This document shows, in pieces, positions 33,926 to 45,206 of a stretch of 64,000 nucleotides of DNA. The position numbers and the translations under genes are program-made. A model generated the notes under the pieces. It did no database searches, had not been told where the DNA came from, and saw only the letters and a list, made by a program, of their open reading frames with translations. The DNA comes from Lepidostoma basale. Taxonomy: Eukaryota; Arthropoda; Insecta; Trichoptera; Lepidostomatidae. The stretch is taken from NCBI GenBank assembly GCA_022606425.2, contig JAHDVF020000867.1, positions 476,713-540,712 on the forward strand, read 5' to 3'. Within the stretch, counting starts at the first letter, position 1. Every line of letters starts with the position of its first letter.

Positions 33926-35330
33926 CAATGCCGTCTCGAAAATCCGTTTACCAGGCCGCAATGTTGAATATAAAATATGTGGGGCCAATCTGAGCTGACA
34001 GCTGTCAAATGTCCAAAAAATGTTAAAAAAAATCGATTAAATATATTGAGCACAAAAACATGTTTTCAACCACTACCTTACTTGTCAGGACAGAGCGGTA
34101 TGCTCTGTCATCCTCTCTACCTACCCCTCCTGGGAAACGGCGTGATTGTTAGTTTTAGTTATGTAAAGAAAACGATTCGTCGTAACAAATCTGTAAGCAA
34201 GATTCGACCAAATGACATCTGAAGTGAAAGTCTCCTCGGTCGGCCATATTGAATCGCACACGTCGGCTTATTATAATGTAAAGACCTGTTAGGAGAACAT
34301 TGCCATGCCCCACGACGTTGGACGACACTTGTTAGGAAAAGGTTGCTGTCACGGGGTGAAGATGAATTTAATCGTATTTCATTCCCGATCTCGAAACAAC
34401 TCCTCCCAACGTTGCCCATGTGCTCGCCAATGTAATATTATGTTAATTGAGATATGCTCCGGGATGTATAGTGATATGAGATTGAAACCAATATTTACTA
34501 TCTAAAATTACCTTTAATTAAACCAACATACAACACAAAAAAGAATAATCAAGATTACTTATGAACTAAAGAAGACTTACATGCTATTCGTTGGCCAACT
34601 AATGAGTCACTGAATCAGCACTAACGGCGAGGACCGACGATCAGCGAAGTCGGCGTGACGGCGAGCTGGCCGGCACGTGGCGTCCGCACCGCGAGGGACG
34701 TTCGAGGCGGAGGATGGGGAAGAGCGTGGAAGCGAAAGGCGGTTTGGTCTCCTTCGCTGAGACAGCAGTGGCCAGCATCAGGCCCCAATGATAATAAGCT
34801 GATGCAGCCGGCACCATGCGGCACGTAAATTACGAACTTTTCCTTCAGATTATCTCCCCGGCGTTCGGCCGGGGAGAGATGTCGCCTCACCGGAATCCGG
34901 TATGTAACTCTCCAATGATGATAAACTGACGCAGCCGGCACCATGCGGCGATATCGCGATCTTTTTCAGATTATCTTCCCGGCGTTCGGCGCCCGCCGAG
35001 CGCCGGTAAGATGTTCCTTCTACCGAAGGGCGGTATCTGACTGCTGCGGGTCGCTGTCCGCGCCCGGAGTTCAAAAAAATTGCAGGGTGGGGGGTTAGGT
35101 CACGCCTCCAAAGTGTTGCCACTCACGAAAATTGTCACTTACACTATTATTGTTTTTCCTATACACTATTATTGTTTTTCATTGTCTTATCACTAATTGA
35201 AATTAAACTTAACTAAGATTAAACAAGCCTCAAGAGAGAAAACATATTTTCTGCCATGTAAAATTTGTCTAGTGCAATCTCAGCGAGTATGCCATGAAAC
35301 ATGGCTATATCATAGTATTCTATAAAACAT
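33926..35330 (-). mobile_element. CAATGCCGTC-family TIR transposon, copy C (inverted, one end missing)
   Basis: CAATGCCGTCTCGAA at 33926 is the right-end sequence in reverse. Following it in reverse order are the palindrome TGACAGCTGTCA, the CACCCCGTGACAGC-type module (about 34350), the GC-rich hairpin module (34620-35110) and the CAAGCCTCMAGAGAGAAAAC module (35220-35330). The expected left terminus is absent. It lies only 14 bp from the end of copy B, so the two may have been one rearranged unit. Confidence 0.75.
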
Positions 35331-35376
35331 GTTTTAATAAGATTTTACAACTAACATTAGCTCATTTTCCGTGATT

Positions 35377-35570
35377 TTTTTTTATCGAATCAGATTTATT
35401 TGATTGAAATAAGCAATGCACATGATTGGATTGTAGGCTCGATTATTTCGTTCATAAAGCCATAATTCATAAATATTGAAATTTTAAATTATCTAGGAAA
35501 GTCACGATCAATAATTTTCATTCTCAAAATATATCTAATACAATAAAAAATATTAATTTTAATAAAGTAG
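35377..35570. repeat. dispersed repeat F, copy 1
   Basis: ATCGAATCAGATTTAT, GGCTCGATTATTTCG and ATAAATATTGAAATTTTAA match, in order, the segment at 42350-42530. Both copies touch one of the inverted CAATGCCGTC-family copies, so this is either part of the family or was duplicated with it. Confidence 0.7.
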
Positions 35571-35886
35571 TTTTCAGAATTCCTTAATACACAACAACTA
35601 CCCTTACTTGAGACTGGCCAGAACACCCACAAGCGGTGAAAAGCCATTAAAAAAGAAGAATTTCTTGTGGTGTTCTATGGAATAAAATTGTGACAGATGC
35701 AATTTGATATGACAGTTTAGTTTTAGTGGCTATCGTGGTCTATTTTCTATAATCACAGTCGTTCTACATTTTGTCCAAATTTGTGAAGACCCACGCTCTT
35801 CTGTTACACGATGTATTGTTACTATATAATTATAAGAAAGTTGTGATATTTAATGTTTAACTCTAGGTAGAAAACATTACAAAACG

Positions 35887-36816
35887 ATGCCTCTGGTCGT
35901 TATGTGTGGTGTTCCTAAAAGTGGTAAAAGCGGGAAATCTTTAAAAATTAAAGATTTTCTTGAGATTCAACATCAAAAGAATGTTTGTGTTGTATCTGAA
36001 ATAGAAGAGATTCGCAAAGCTGGCTATGAAAAAAATTCAGTTTATTTAGATTCCCAAAAAGAAAAGCACATCCGAGCGGTCCTTAAGTCTGAAGTCATCA
36101 GACTCCTGGACAAGGAGGGCGTGGTCGTACTGGACTCCGGTAATTACATCAAAGGTAATTTCCAATTGGCAGTTGCTCTATCTATTTCTCAAGTAGAGTG
36201 TTAGTCTCATTAAACTTGCATGTGTATAACAATATAACCATTGTATTTTCCCTGTTAAGATCAAGTAATTTTTCAAATATTAGGATTCCGGTATGAACTG
36301 TACTGCGCATCCAAGGCGGCTAAAACCACTCAGTGCACAGTGTTCTCTATCTCCAGCGCTCACACGGCTTGGGAGCGCAACACTCAAGAGTCTTACTCCC
36401 GGCCTGTGTTCCAGGCTCTGCTGGATCGCTTCGAGGAGCCATCTTCCGGACGCTGGGATCAGCCACTGGTGGTGTGGGGGGAGGATGAGGAAGATGAGGG
36501 GCCTCTGCGTCAGGTGCATGCGGCCCTATTCCAGCGAACTGCCCCCCCGCCTAATTTGAGCACCCAGAATGCCCCCTTGGCGGACACCACCTTTCTACAG
36601 CGCTTGGATGCCGTCACCCGGAGTCTGTGCGAGCGGGCGGCGCGCGGACTAGTGCCCGAGCTGGCCGCCGCCGGACACGGGGCCGTGCCGCCGGCACTCT
36701 TGGCCCGCCTGCGCCGCCAGTTCCTGGCCTACAGCCGTGTAGCTCTCTCGGGCACCGCGCCAGATGCCGTACTGCCGCTCTTCGTGCAATATTTGATAGC
36801 TAATTTGCAGGAATGA
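35887..36816 (+). CDS. KTI12: KTI12 homologue (Elongator-associated P-loop protein)
   Basis: Two exons, 35887-36154 and 36284-36816, joined at AAA-G|GA (Lys-Gly) to give NYIKGFRYELYC; GT-AG intron of 129 bp; 266 residues. The start MPLVVMCGVPKSGKS is the P-loop of this family, followed by VYLDSQKEKHIRAVLKSEV and VVVLDSGNYIKG (Walker B region). Exon 2 continues with ASKAAKTTQCTVFSI, RWDQPLVVW and a C-terminal helical part ending YLIANLQE. KTI12 binds Elongator and tRNA and is needed for wobble-uridine modification. The P-loop is followed by a second GKS, which is unusual but leaves the motif intact. An AATAAA signal is at 36912. Exon 1 is AT-rich and exon 2 GC-rich. Confidence 0.93.
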
Positions 36817-37048
36817 ATGAAACAATAATGAAACAGTTTCTCTCGCAAGGTGTACCAATGTGACCCCTGCAGTCAAGTGAATCTGATGCAGACAAGATAC
36901 TATATTTTAAAAATAAAACATTATTTCAACTATTTGTTTTATTCAACATTTCATTTAAAATGATTTAGTTCAATGTCTGCGCAATTCACATAAATACAAA
37001 TAAAAGAATCAGTTTATTTTGTGTATTACACCATCTAAGAGTTCACTT

Positions 37049-37274
37049 TTAAGGCAGAAACATACTATTAACACGCGACGTGGCGTGTTTACTCCCACCA
37101 TCGGCAACACGTCGATCTAGCTCGCCTGGATCGGGTGGCGTGTGCGCGCATGGCGTCGCGTCGGGTGTTCGTAGTGTGATTCTGTTCATAGAAAACAATA
37201 CAATTTGATTCGAGTCAACACGCATCACGTTTCATCGGGTGGCGTGGCGTGTTAATAGTATGTTTCTGCCTTTA
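37049..37274. mobile_element. 220-bp MITE with TTA target duplication
   Basis: AGGCAGAAACATACTATTAA at 37052 is inverted at the right end (37271), flanked by TTA on both sides. The interior is rich in GTGGCGTG/CGTCG words. A 3-bp TTA duplication fits PIF/Harbinger-type MITEs. Confidence 0.85.
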
Positions 37275-37734
37275 TTGTTAGGTAGAAACACTTGTAAAAA
37301 GTGTAGTGCCAAAGAAAAGGTAACCGATCAACAAGATACATTTCTGGGCTGTCCTGCAGTGCCACAAAAGGACAGCACATAATTAGAATTAGATTTAAGC
37401 AATTCAACACTGATATTGTTTAATTAACATTTGTATTCATACAAAGTGTTTTTAATTAAATTCAAATATGAATTGACAACAAAAGTGAAGGCTAATACGA
37501 ACGAAAGTCGCTTAGCTATGTTGTGACTTCACATAATTTAAAGACTTGGATAGTGTTTAATATTGATAAAAATATTTATATTTTGGAAATTAAAATATAT
37601 CATATGGAAGTGACATGTTTTGCCTCAGGAGCATTATGAAATGAATGTCAGTCCCATAAAGTATAAAGAAATCATGTTCAAGAAGCAATAATTAGTTGCA
37701 TTAGTGTGTTTATGTAATATGAATACACTTTTAA

Positions 37735-37870
37735 TTTGTTTTTACACCACTTAATTTTTTAACAACCAACCGATTTCGATCCTGCCAGAGCTTTGTCAGA
37801 GTTGCAGTGGCTTTTGTAACCCCCTGCCCGAGCGAAACCGGTTGGTGTAAAAATAAACTAAAAGTGTATT
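37735..37870. repeat. hairpin with hammerhead-like cores on both strands
   Basis: ATACACTTTTAATTTGTTTT and its inverse around 37855-37875 form the outer arms. The minus strand at 37765-37803 reads CTGACAAAGC then TCTGGCAGGA then TCGAAATCGG, and the plus strand near 37845 has GCGAAACCGGTTGG. The CTGANRA-stem-GAAA order resembles the Penelope-type hammerhead. Confidence 0.5.
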
Positions 37871-38141
37871 AATATTATATTTAATAATGCCGCACCATGT
37901 ACTTCATATGAAAGTACAATGTAATGAAATAAATGTTATTTGTTTAATGAGGTTTTAACAGAGAAACAAATTTTAGATTTTAACCATATTGAAAGATTTA
38001 TAAAAATGTGGCTACCTATGTTGAAAATATACAGCAAGAATATTGTCTTTTGCGTATATGAATTAAAAAAATGAAAAACAATTTATTATAACAACATATG
38101 TTTTAGAGAGGTATATACATAATGCCATTTGTTATTAAGTC

Positions 38142-40390
38142 TTAGGACTGGTCCCCATCCGAGTGTGGGGGGCTTTCTTCTGCGTGGCGGAGGGCTCCCT
38201 GTGGCTTGCGACAGACTAGGAATACCGAATCATACTCGTGCTGCAGCATGGAACTTGGATTGTTGAAGTATTTGGTTTTAACACCGGTCTCGGATTTCTG
38301 TAACAAGACCATAACATGTATATTTATTTATCCAAAGTATGATGCATCCATCGATGAATTGGAACTCACTTCTATTGTGAATCCCACATCCTTGATGATG
38401 TCACACAGGATGTCAAATGGGGGCTCTATGCTCCCTTCCGAGTCCATGTCACTGCAATAGGGCAATTGTACACAATTACAACATATTCCATTATGTATAA
38501 TGCTCATATCTGCTAATGTGAACTAGTACTGACCAGTAGTGATAGAGCAGCGGCCCGATGTTGATCCAGAGGCCGCCAGGCTTGAGGATGTGGAAGATTG
38601 TCTCCACAAAGTCAATGATGTTGGGGGCGCAGTCTATAAAGAAACATGTGGCTACACAGTCCCATTCTCCTTCGCTGGTGTACACCTGAAAACGTTGTTA
38701 TTTATTGTTTCTTGAACAATGATGTAAAATTCCATATTAAATAATTAAAACATCAGTTTTCTAGAAGCTAAGGACAGATAATGTATGAATAACACTTAAA
38801 ATCTTGAAATAAAGGCAAACAATTTGTGAGGTTTGTTAAATAACCGATAATTTTTTTTTGCATAAACTAGGGAGGCATGGTTTGGTGCACATACGTAGGC
38901 GATCCTGCTCCAATTTTTTACAGCCCGTGGAAGCTGTCAATTGTCAGCAGACCGCCAATGGGTGAGGTAGTGTGAGTGAGTGCTGCACAATTTTGTTTTT
39001 TGACAATATACCAGAAAAACTTGATCAACGTCGCATAACATTTTGCGATAAACCCGTGGGCAGGAAAACATTTAAATCTCTATTATAACGCGTCTGCCCA
39101 TTCTTCACATTTGATAGTTTCCTGTGTCCAAGCTCCCTATCTTCTGATGACATCATGTATAATGCGATGGATCAGTTGCACGCTACCTCAAAAGAGGAGC
39201 TCTAGCTCAGCTTCTGTCAATGTAACAATCGTTAGTGTGAGGCCGTATATTTTTTAACATACCTCGTGTATGCCATGTAATTCAAGTAAAAGAATAGAGG
39301 ATAAGAGTGGTACGGCACCTCGACAAAGTCCCCGGCCACCATGGAGAAGGCCTGGCCTTGCAGCGCAGCGGGGCTCGTGTCGGGGAAGGAAGCGGCGCGC
39401 AGTTGCTGCTCGCTCGTAAGATTGTTGACTAGCTGGTGCACCCACGGGTGTATGCTGTACTTGTTCACCTGGGACACATCATAGCTCAGCTTTTCTTATA
39501 CAGGGAATACAAACTGATTCATTTTAGATTATTATAAAGAAATATGGTATGTAAGCTAAACGGTTTGATATTCAAATTTCTTTATAAAATTTCATTGTAA
39601 CTAATGGTAATAAAAAGTGAACATAGTGTACTCTCAGCTGACTTACCTCATGACACTTGTTGAGTACAAAATTACTGGCAATGAGCATGAAGAAGGAGAA
39701 TTCATTTCCCTGGCAAGTGTATCCGAGCACGGCGATCTCGTAAGCCAGGCGGCCCAGGCCGGCGCCGGGCACCAGCACGCTGACGCCCCTCGGCGCCGGG
39801 AACTCGCGCTGCAGCTCGGCGATCACGGGCGCGTAGCACTGCTGGCGCTCCGCTGCCCCCGCCTCGCTCCAGTCGCGCACCACCTGCTTCAGCACGTACT
39901 GCACCTGCATAGCGCGCTCGTCTCATTCTCTGAACATCTATTTCATACACGTATACGAGTAAGTATGCCGTGTGGCCAAAAGTTCTACCTTTTCTATATC
40001 GTGAGGTTTGGGTTTGGGCGTGGTCTGGTCAACTTCCTCCAGAAAACAGGGCGAGCGCTGCAGTTCCTGGCTGGGCACGTTCTCGAAGATGGTCTGCGCG
40101 TCTTCCACCATGAGGCAGACAACGCGGTGGTTGTGCAGGACGGCCTGCCGCATGAGCTGCAGCGAGCGCGAGTAGCGGCGCAGGCGGCGGCGGTGTGGCG
40201 CGGGAAGGCGGCCCACGTACTGCTCGCGCCGCTCTACCCGCTGTAGTACGGCCGTCTTATAATATTTGAAGGCGGAGAGTATAGAATGAAAATGTTCTTT
40301 CTCAACTTCGTCGTTAAAAGGATTTGCAGGCGGTTGGCTGTCATCGTGGGCCGTAAAATTCTTTTCAAAATCGTCAGTACTTTGAGCCAT
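38142..40390 (-). CDS. CARNMT1: carnosine N-methyltransferase 1 homologue (N2227 family)
   Basis: Six exons on the minus strand: 40390-39989, 39904-39647, 39468-39319, 38685-38534, 38451-38370 and 38297-38142, giving 399 residues; human CARNMT1 has 409. All junctions are GT-AG and in phase; exon 4 ends TG and exon 5 supplies T (Cys). Marks: the N-terminal helical region with [16 protein letters not shown] motif [85 protein letters not shown]; and [10 protein letters not shown] near the end. In vertebrates the enzyme methylates carnosine to anserine; the insect substrate is unknown. The exon 3 donor (GAG|GTGCCG) is weak but is the only one preserving frame. AATAAA at 38082-38087. The C-terminus [13 protein letters not shown] is acidic. 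Confidence 0.92.
38880..39235. other. part of CARNMT1 intron 3, no recognised repeat
   Basis: An insertion-like GC-mixed stretch in an otherwise AT-rich intron. No ORF, TIR or tRNA-like boxes were found. A transposon fragment is possible but cannot be shown. Confidence 0.3.
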
Positions 40391-40767
40391 CGTATATAAA
40401 AAATAAAAAAAAAACACTTCGAAGTAACGAAAAGGTTAAATGGCAAAAAATATACAGCACTTTTACTATGAAATTAACACTAAAATAGTTTAAAAGTCAT
40501 TATAGATTTTCTTAATAAATGACTGTCAGAGAAAATTAAAATACAATACGAGTCTGATTATTACGCGGAATAGGCACATGTCGATATTGCGACCCTAAAT
40601 ACACATTAATAAGAACTAGATTAGTAAATATTTATAAGTATATATACATGACATATACATGAACAGTAAGTGCGATACAAAATCAAAAAAATATGTAAAT
40701 AATTGAATGCACACAACAAGCTGTCAATTCAACAACCATAGTAAAAAGAATAACAAACCACCATAAG

Positions 40768-40889
40768 CAATGCCGTCTTGAAAGTATATACGTTAAGCAC
40801 ATAGAGAGTATTTGCAACATGGCGCTTTTCTGGGCCGTTACAATGTGATTCGTGCCAGTGCCATCTTGACATTATATCAAGCCGCAATG
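40768..40889. repeat. short CAATGCCGTC-family fragment
   Basis: CAATGCCGTCTTGAAAGTAT through TTTGCAACATGG and GGGCCGTTA matches the left module of the family; it ends at a CAAGCCGCAATG word that also occurs just inside the right TIR. It looks like an end-to-end deletion product of about 120 bp. No duplication is visible. Confidence 0.6.
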
Positions 40890-40966
40890 TTCCTTGATAT
40901 TGTTTATGGTTTGACTTGGGAGGAGGCCTTGCACTCATTTGAGTCTCCTAGGGATTCGTACCGGTC

Positions 40967-41630
40967 GCTCTCGTTTATCAAGTGTATTTCGATACATTTT
41001 TGGGTTTTCTTACATTATTTCTGGTAAAATCTTTACGAGAAATCATAAAAGGTGTGAATATATATGTATTTGATATGTCTGTGTTATAAATTTAAGTTAC
41101 AGTTGATATATTTCCTGTTTTCAGTATCACGTGTGATTTTAAATTTCGAAGTGAGTGCTTTTTATATTATTAAATTTAAACAGATATGTTTTTGTGATAA
41201 AACCGTTATTTAATTAAATCAACGTGTACTTAGGAAATTGAAAATAACTTTGTTTAATCCACTAATTATTAAAAAACACGACATTTTTCGGAGCATACCT
41301 CCATCTTCACTCTAACCTGCATAACATGAGCTCTCGTTTATCAAGTGTATTTCGATAAATTTTTGGGTTTTCTTACATTATTTCTGGTAAAATCTTTATG
41401 AGAATTCATAAAAGGTGTGAATATATATGTATTTGATATGTCTGTGTTATAAATTTTAGTTTCAGTTGATATATTTCCTGTTTTCAGTATCGCGTGTGAT
41501 TTGACATTTAGAAGTGAGTGCTTTTTGTGTTATTAAATTTAAACAGATATGTTTTTGTGATAAAACCATTATTTAATTAAATCAACGTGTACTTAGTGAA
41601 TTAAACAAAGTTATTTTCAATTTCCTAAGT
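40967..41630. repeat. 267-bp direct duplication with a 31-bp inverted segment
   Basis: 40967-41233 and 41330-41596 are about 95% alike (both begin GCTCTCGTTTATCAAGTGTA). Immediately beyond, the 31-bp piece at 41228-41258 is present in inverse orientation at 41600-41630. No TG/CA ends are seen, so these are not obviously LTRs. Confidence 0.85.
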
Positions 41631-41811
41631 ATATAACTATGGAATTTCACAGTGTTAATGCCTTAGCGTTCAATAAGTTAAATCAATGTGTGTTATCAAA
41701 AACAAAATATTGTGTATTGAGATGTAATTCAAGCAATATGCTAAATATTTCAATTTCAATTGAATAACCTCAAGTTTGCCGTTTGCAGTTGTTCTTTCAA
41801 TATAGATTATT

Positions 41812-41930
41812 TATACTAACTAACTAACTAACCATCACGCCGTCTCCCCGGAGGGGTAGGCAGAAAGAATGGAACGCCACACTGTTCTGTCTTGACATAC
41901 TTCTCTCGCTTCCTCTACATTCATTAGATT
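41812..41930 (-). repeat. non-LTR 3' UTR, near-identical to the 53118 element
   Basis: AACTAACTAACTAACC, then CATCACGCCGTCTCCCCGGA, then GGGGTAGGCAGAAAGAATGG run on to CTCTACATTCAT, almost base for base as at 53120-53225. It is a severely 5'-truncated copy with a (TTAG)n tail on the minus strand. Confidence 0.85.
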
Positions 41931-42349
41931 ATTTATATATTTTATTAATTTGTGTTAGTGATGTTGGATATTAAAAGTATAAATAATATATTTTTATTTA
42001 AATAAGTTACATGTTATCGTTTCGAACGTTATCATTTTTTTGTCATATATTTACAATGACTGTCTAATTTTTCACACACAACAATTAAACAATTACACAT
42101 GCTTTAATATGTGAAACATATTTTCTTTTCTTTTGGATGAACTATTTTCTTATATACTATTTTTATTTTATTAAATGTACTTTTTCACATTGGATTCCTA
42201 GGTGTTTTGATACTTTGAAATAATTCGTGTTGTCATGCAATTTCTGCATAAAAATTAAATGATATAATATTATTTTGCGAAGTATTAAAATTATATAAAA
42301 ATATTTCTTTGAGATATTACAATGAACATTATTTTATTTTCCATATTTT

Positions 42350-42530
42350 TTTCCATCGAATCAGATTTATTAAAGTAAGTAATGCATATGATTTGATTGC
42401 AGGCTCGATTATTTCGCTCGTAAAGCTTTATTAATAAATATTGAAATTTTAAGTTTACTAGGAATGTCATGAAGAATCATTTGCATTCTTAAAATATATC
42501 GAATACAATTAAAAAAATAATTTAAAAAAA
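42350..42530. repeat. dispersed repeat F, copy 2
   Basis: Matches 35377-35570 in order and orientation, directly next to TIR copy D. Confidence 0.7.
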
Positions 42531-42534
42531 CATC

Positions 42535-43630
42535 GATTCATCGTAACAAATCTGTATGAAAGGTACGACCGAATGACAGCTAAAGTGACAGCTGAGGCGA
42601 AGGCCTCCTCCATCGGCCACATTGAATCGAACCCTGCGGCTTGTTATTACGTCAAGATGGCACTGTTTGTGCCATTGTTACGAAGAAGCTTTCGACACGG
42701 GGTGAAACATGACGATTAGTCGTATCTCACTCCATATCTCGAAGCACTCTCTCACAACGTATTGCCCAGTGTTTATTCGCTAATGTAATCATTATTACGT
42801 TAATTGAGACTGCTCCGGGAGGAAAAGTGATATGAGATTGAAACCAATATTTACTATTTACAATTATATTTAAATACACAAACATACAATATACAAAAAG
42901 AAATACACAAGATCACTTATAAACTAAAGATGACTTACTTGCTAATCGTTGGAACGACTTAAAACTACTCCGTCACTGAATAACGCTACTTGATCTGCGG
43001 CGAGGACCGACGCTGACGCTGTCGTGGCCAGCATCAAGGACTGGCGGAGGCTGCATAACACAGAAGCATCACGCGGATGATGGACTGCGGAGGGCACGGG
43101 CCTTCTTCACAGCGACAGCGGTGGCCAGCATCACGCCCCAATGGTGATTAGCTGACGCCATGGTTACTGACGCCATGCGGCGATATCGCGATCTTTTCCA
43201 GAATCACTTCCCGGCGTTCGGTGTAACACTTCGCGATCTTTTGAGACTATCTCCCCCCGGCGCGCGTCCGCGCGAGGGAGAGATGTTCCTTTCCTGGAGG
43301 CCGGTGGTAGACTGGGGCGAGAGCTGCCCGGAACTCTGCAGGGCGGGGGGTTAGATCCTCCCCTCCCAAGTGTGGCCACTCTCTGCATCCGGCCGGCAGT
43401 ACCTAAACTGCTTTGCGATACCGGGGCAGAACGCTATTTTTTTTCACTCACAGAATTGTCATTATCACTATTATTGTTTTTAAATTGTCTTTCATAATCT
43501 TATCACTAATTAAAATTAAACTTAACTAAGATCAAACAAGCCTCCAGAGAGAAAACGCCTTTTCGGTCATGTAAAATTTGTCTAGTGCAATCTTACCTAT
43601 TATGCCATGAAACATGGCTATATCACCATG
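42535..43630 (-). mobile_element. CAATGCCGTC-family TIR transposon, copy D (inverted, ends missing)
   Basis: Reverse order of modules: GACAGCTGAGGCGAAGG, CGACACGGGGTGAAACATGA (42695), TCCCGGCGTTCGG and CCCCCGGCGCG hairpin words (43210-43290), then CAAGCCTCCAGAGAGAAAAC (43528) and ATGAAACATGGCTATATCA (43607). Neither TIR is present. It abuts a mariner relic. Confidence 0.75.
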
Positions 43631-43739
43631 ATTTCGTATTTTATTTCGTTATAAAGGGTCTTTAATTAAGCGCTTCCTATCTTTAAATTTAAATAAAACA
43701 AAGTGTGTGTGAGATATCATCGAATTTTTTTAATCATTT

Positions 43740-44387
43740 GAAAGGCCTATCGATGCCATTATGTATGGGATATAACATCGTTCAAATGTCCGCCGCGGCT
43801 TCTCTGGGTGGCGTGCATCCAAAATGTCCCATTTTCCATGACTCTGGCGTAAAAATCAGGTCGAATTTGACCGATGGCAAGGGTTATGTTGGCTTTGAGG
43901 ACCGCTGTAGTTTGTGGCTTATTTACATAGATCTGTGACTTAAGAAAACCCCACAAGAAAAGTCTAACGGAGATGACCATGCCTTCAAATCGCTCGTGCG
44001 GAATGTCAAATGTGGCATGAGCTGTGTGGCACGTAGCGCCGTCCTGTTGAAACCACATGTTGTTGGTGTCCATATCATCCAAAAGAAGTCGGTAATCATC
44101 AACCTATAGCGCTCACCGTTGATGGTGATGGCCTTGCCAACGTCGTTCTCAAAGAAATATGGACCAATGACGCCGTCAGCCCAAAATCCACACCAAACAG
44201 TGACTTTTTCGGGATGCATTGGACGCTCTTGGATCTCGTGTGGATTGGTATCGTCCCAAATTCGACAATTTTGTTTGTTGACGTACGCATTCATCCAGAA
44301 ATGTGCCTCATCGTTGAAGATGATTTTTCGATGAAAATTAGGGTCAGTTTCCAACTGCTCTAGAGCCCATTTAGGGTACGGCCACAC
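43740..44387 (-). pseudogene. mariner-like transposase relic, interrupted by the Harbinger-derived element
   Basis: Two frames: 44387-43923 (PKWALEQLETDPNFHRKIIF, DEAHFWMNAYVNKQNCRIWD, VTVWCGFWADGVIGPYFF) and 44082-43759 (MWFQQDGATCHTAHATFDIP, FLWGFLKSQIYVNKPQT, RSRGGHLNDVISHT). A frameshift and a deletion around 43960-43990 remove the SPDL...D segment, so the third catalytic acid is lost. The N-terminal half is missing at 44373, exactly where the next element begins. Confidence 0.85.
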
Positions 44388-45206
44388 CGAAGTGCTAGGG
44401 TCGGAGGCTAGGTCGGCGGCTTAATTTGACCTGCCACACTATAACGCCCGGCGATTTTAGCGCCGCGGTGTTCTTTTATGGTACTAATTATCTATGTAAT
44501 ATCCTTTGGTTTCTGAGCTGTCAAATTTTGGCGTATATTGCAAACTAGCTCGAGACAAAAAATGCCACTGACTAAAGTAATAGAAAAGCTGATTTTATCA
44601 GAATGTATCAATTTAAAATTTCGAAAATCACAAATTCGAACATGCTGGGTGCATGAAATAAATATGTCAAGAAATAGTAATGGAGAATTTCAACTATTAT
44701 ATTATAAAGAACTTCGCAAATAGTATCAATTTTTTTTAGGTATTTAAAAATGAAGCAGGACACATTCGATTTACTTGTAACATTGGGACTAACACCAGAG
44801 GAACAACTTGTAACATTGGGGTAAATTGAAACAAATTTATTTACCGTATATTATTTTAATTTTGATAATTTTACAAAACCTGTAAATAAAAACAATGTAT
44901 ACAAAAATAAAATACAAATTTTGGAAATTATTATCGCTTTTAAACTGCGGACGATACGTGTAATCCCGAAAATCAGTCGATGACAAGAGCAGAAGAGCAC
45001 GAGGTGGATAATTGCATAGATGATTGTGATTAGTACCATAAAAGTTAACCGCGGCGCTAAAATCGCTGAAAGCTCTGCAAGCAGGCGGCTTGTGATTGAC
45101 CGCTTGGTGCGAACCTTATAGTGTGGCAGGTCACATAGTACGCCATACGTTGGTTCGCCAGGCGTCCCCCTAGCCTCCGACCTAGGCGCTTCGGTGTGCC
45201 GCACCC
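44371..45206 (+). mobile_element. PIF/Harbinger-derived non-autonomous element with transposase vestige
   Basis: The left end GGGTACGGCCACACCGAAG (44374) is inverted at the right as CTTCGGTGTGCCGCACCC (ending 45206); inner GAGGCTAGG words are also inverted. TTA precedes the left end but not the expected triplet the right. At 44538-44723 a short frame reads RTCWVHEINMSRNSNGEFQL followed by LYYKELRK, and 44734-44780 reads FFRYLKMKQDTFDLLV in another frame; this is the start of Harbinger transposases (WVHP..R...GEF..L..ELR...FF.YFRM....FD.LL). The catalytic domain is absent. Confidence 0.8.

Larger units (their letters stand above)
36817..38141. other. convergent 3' interval between KTI12 and CARNMT1
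   Basis: It holds the KTI12 poly(A) signal, a MITE (37052-37271), a hairpin (37740-37870), and an AATAAA on the minus strand at 38082-38087 for CARNMT1. A GACATGTTTTGCC word at 37611 belongs to the hairpin family. No further gene is seen. Confidence 0.5.

Noticed and set aside
39617..40246. 209-codon plus-strand frame opposite CARNMT1
   Set aside because: It overlaps exons 1 and 2 of CARNMT1, whose splice sites, phase and family motifs are all consistent; the antisense frame has no recognisable domain.
40967..41596. Pair of LTRs of a small retrotransposon
   Set aside because: The 267-bp copies lack TG/CA ends, a primer-binding site and any internal coding; only about 100 bp separates them.
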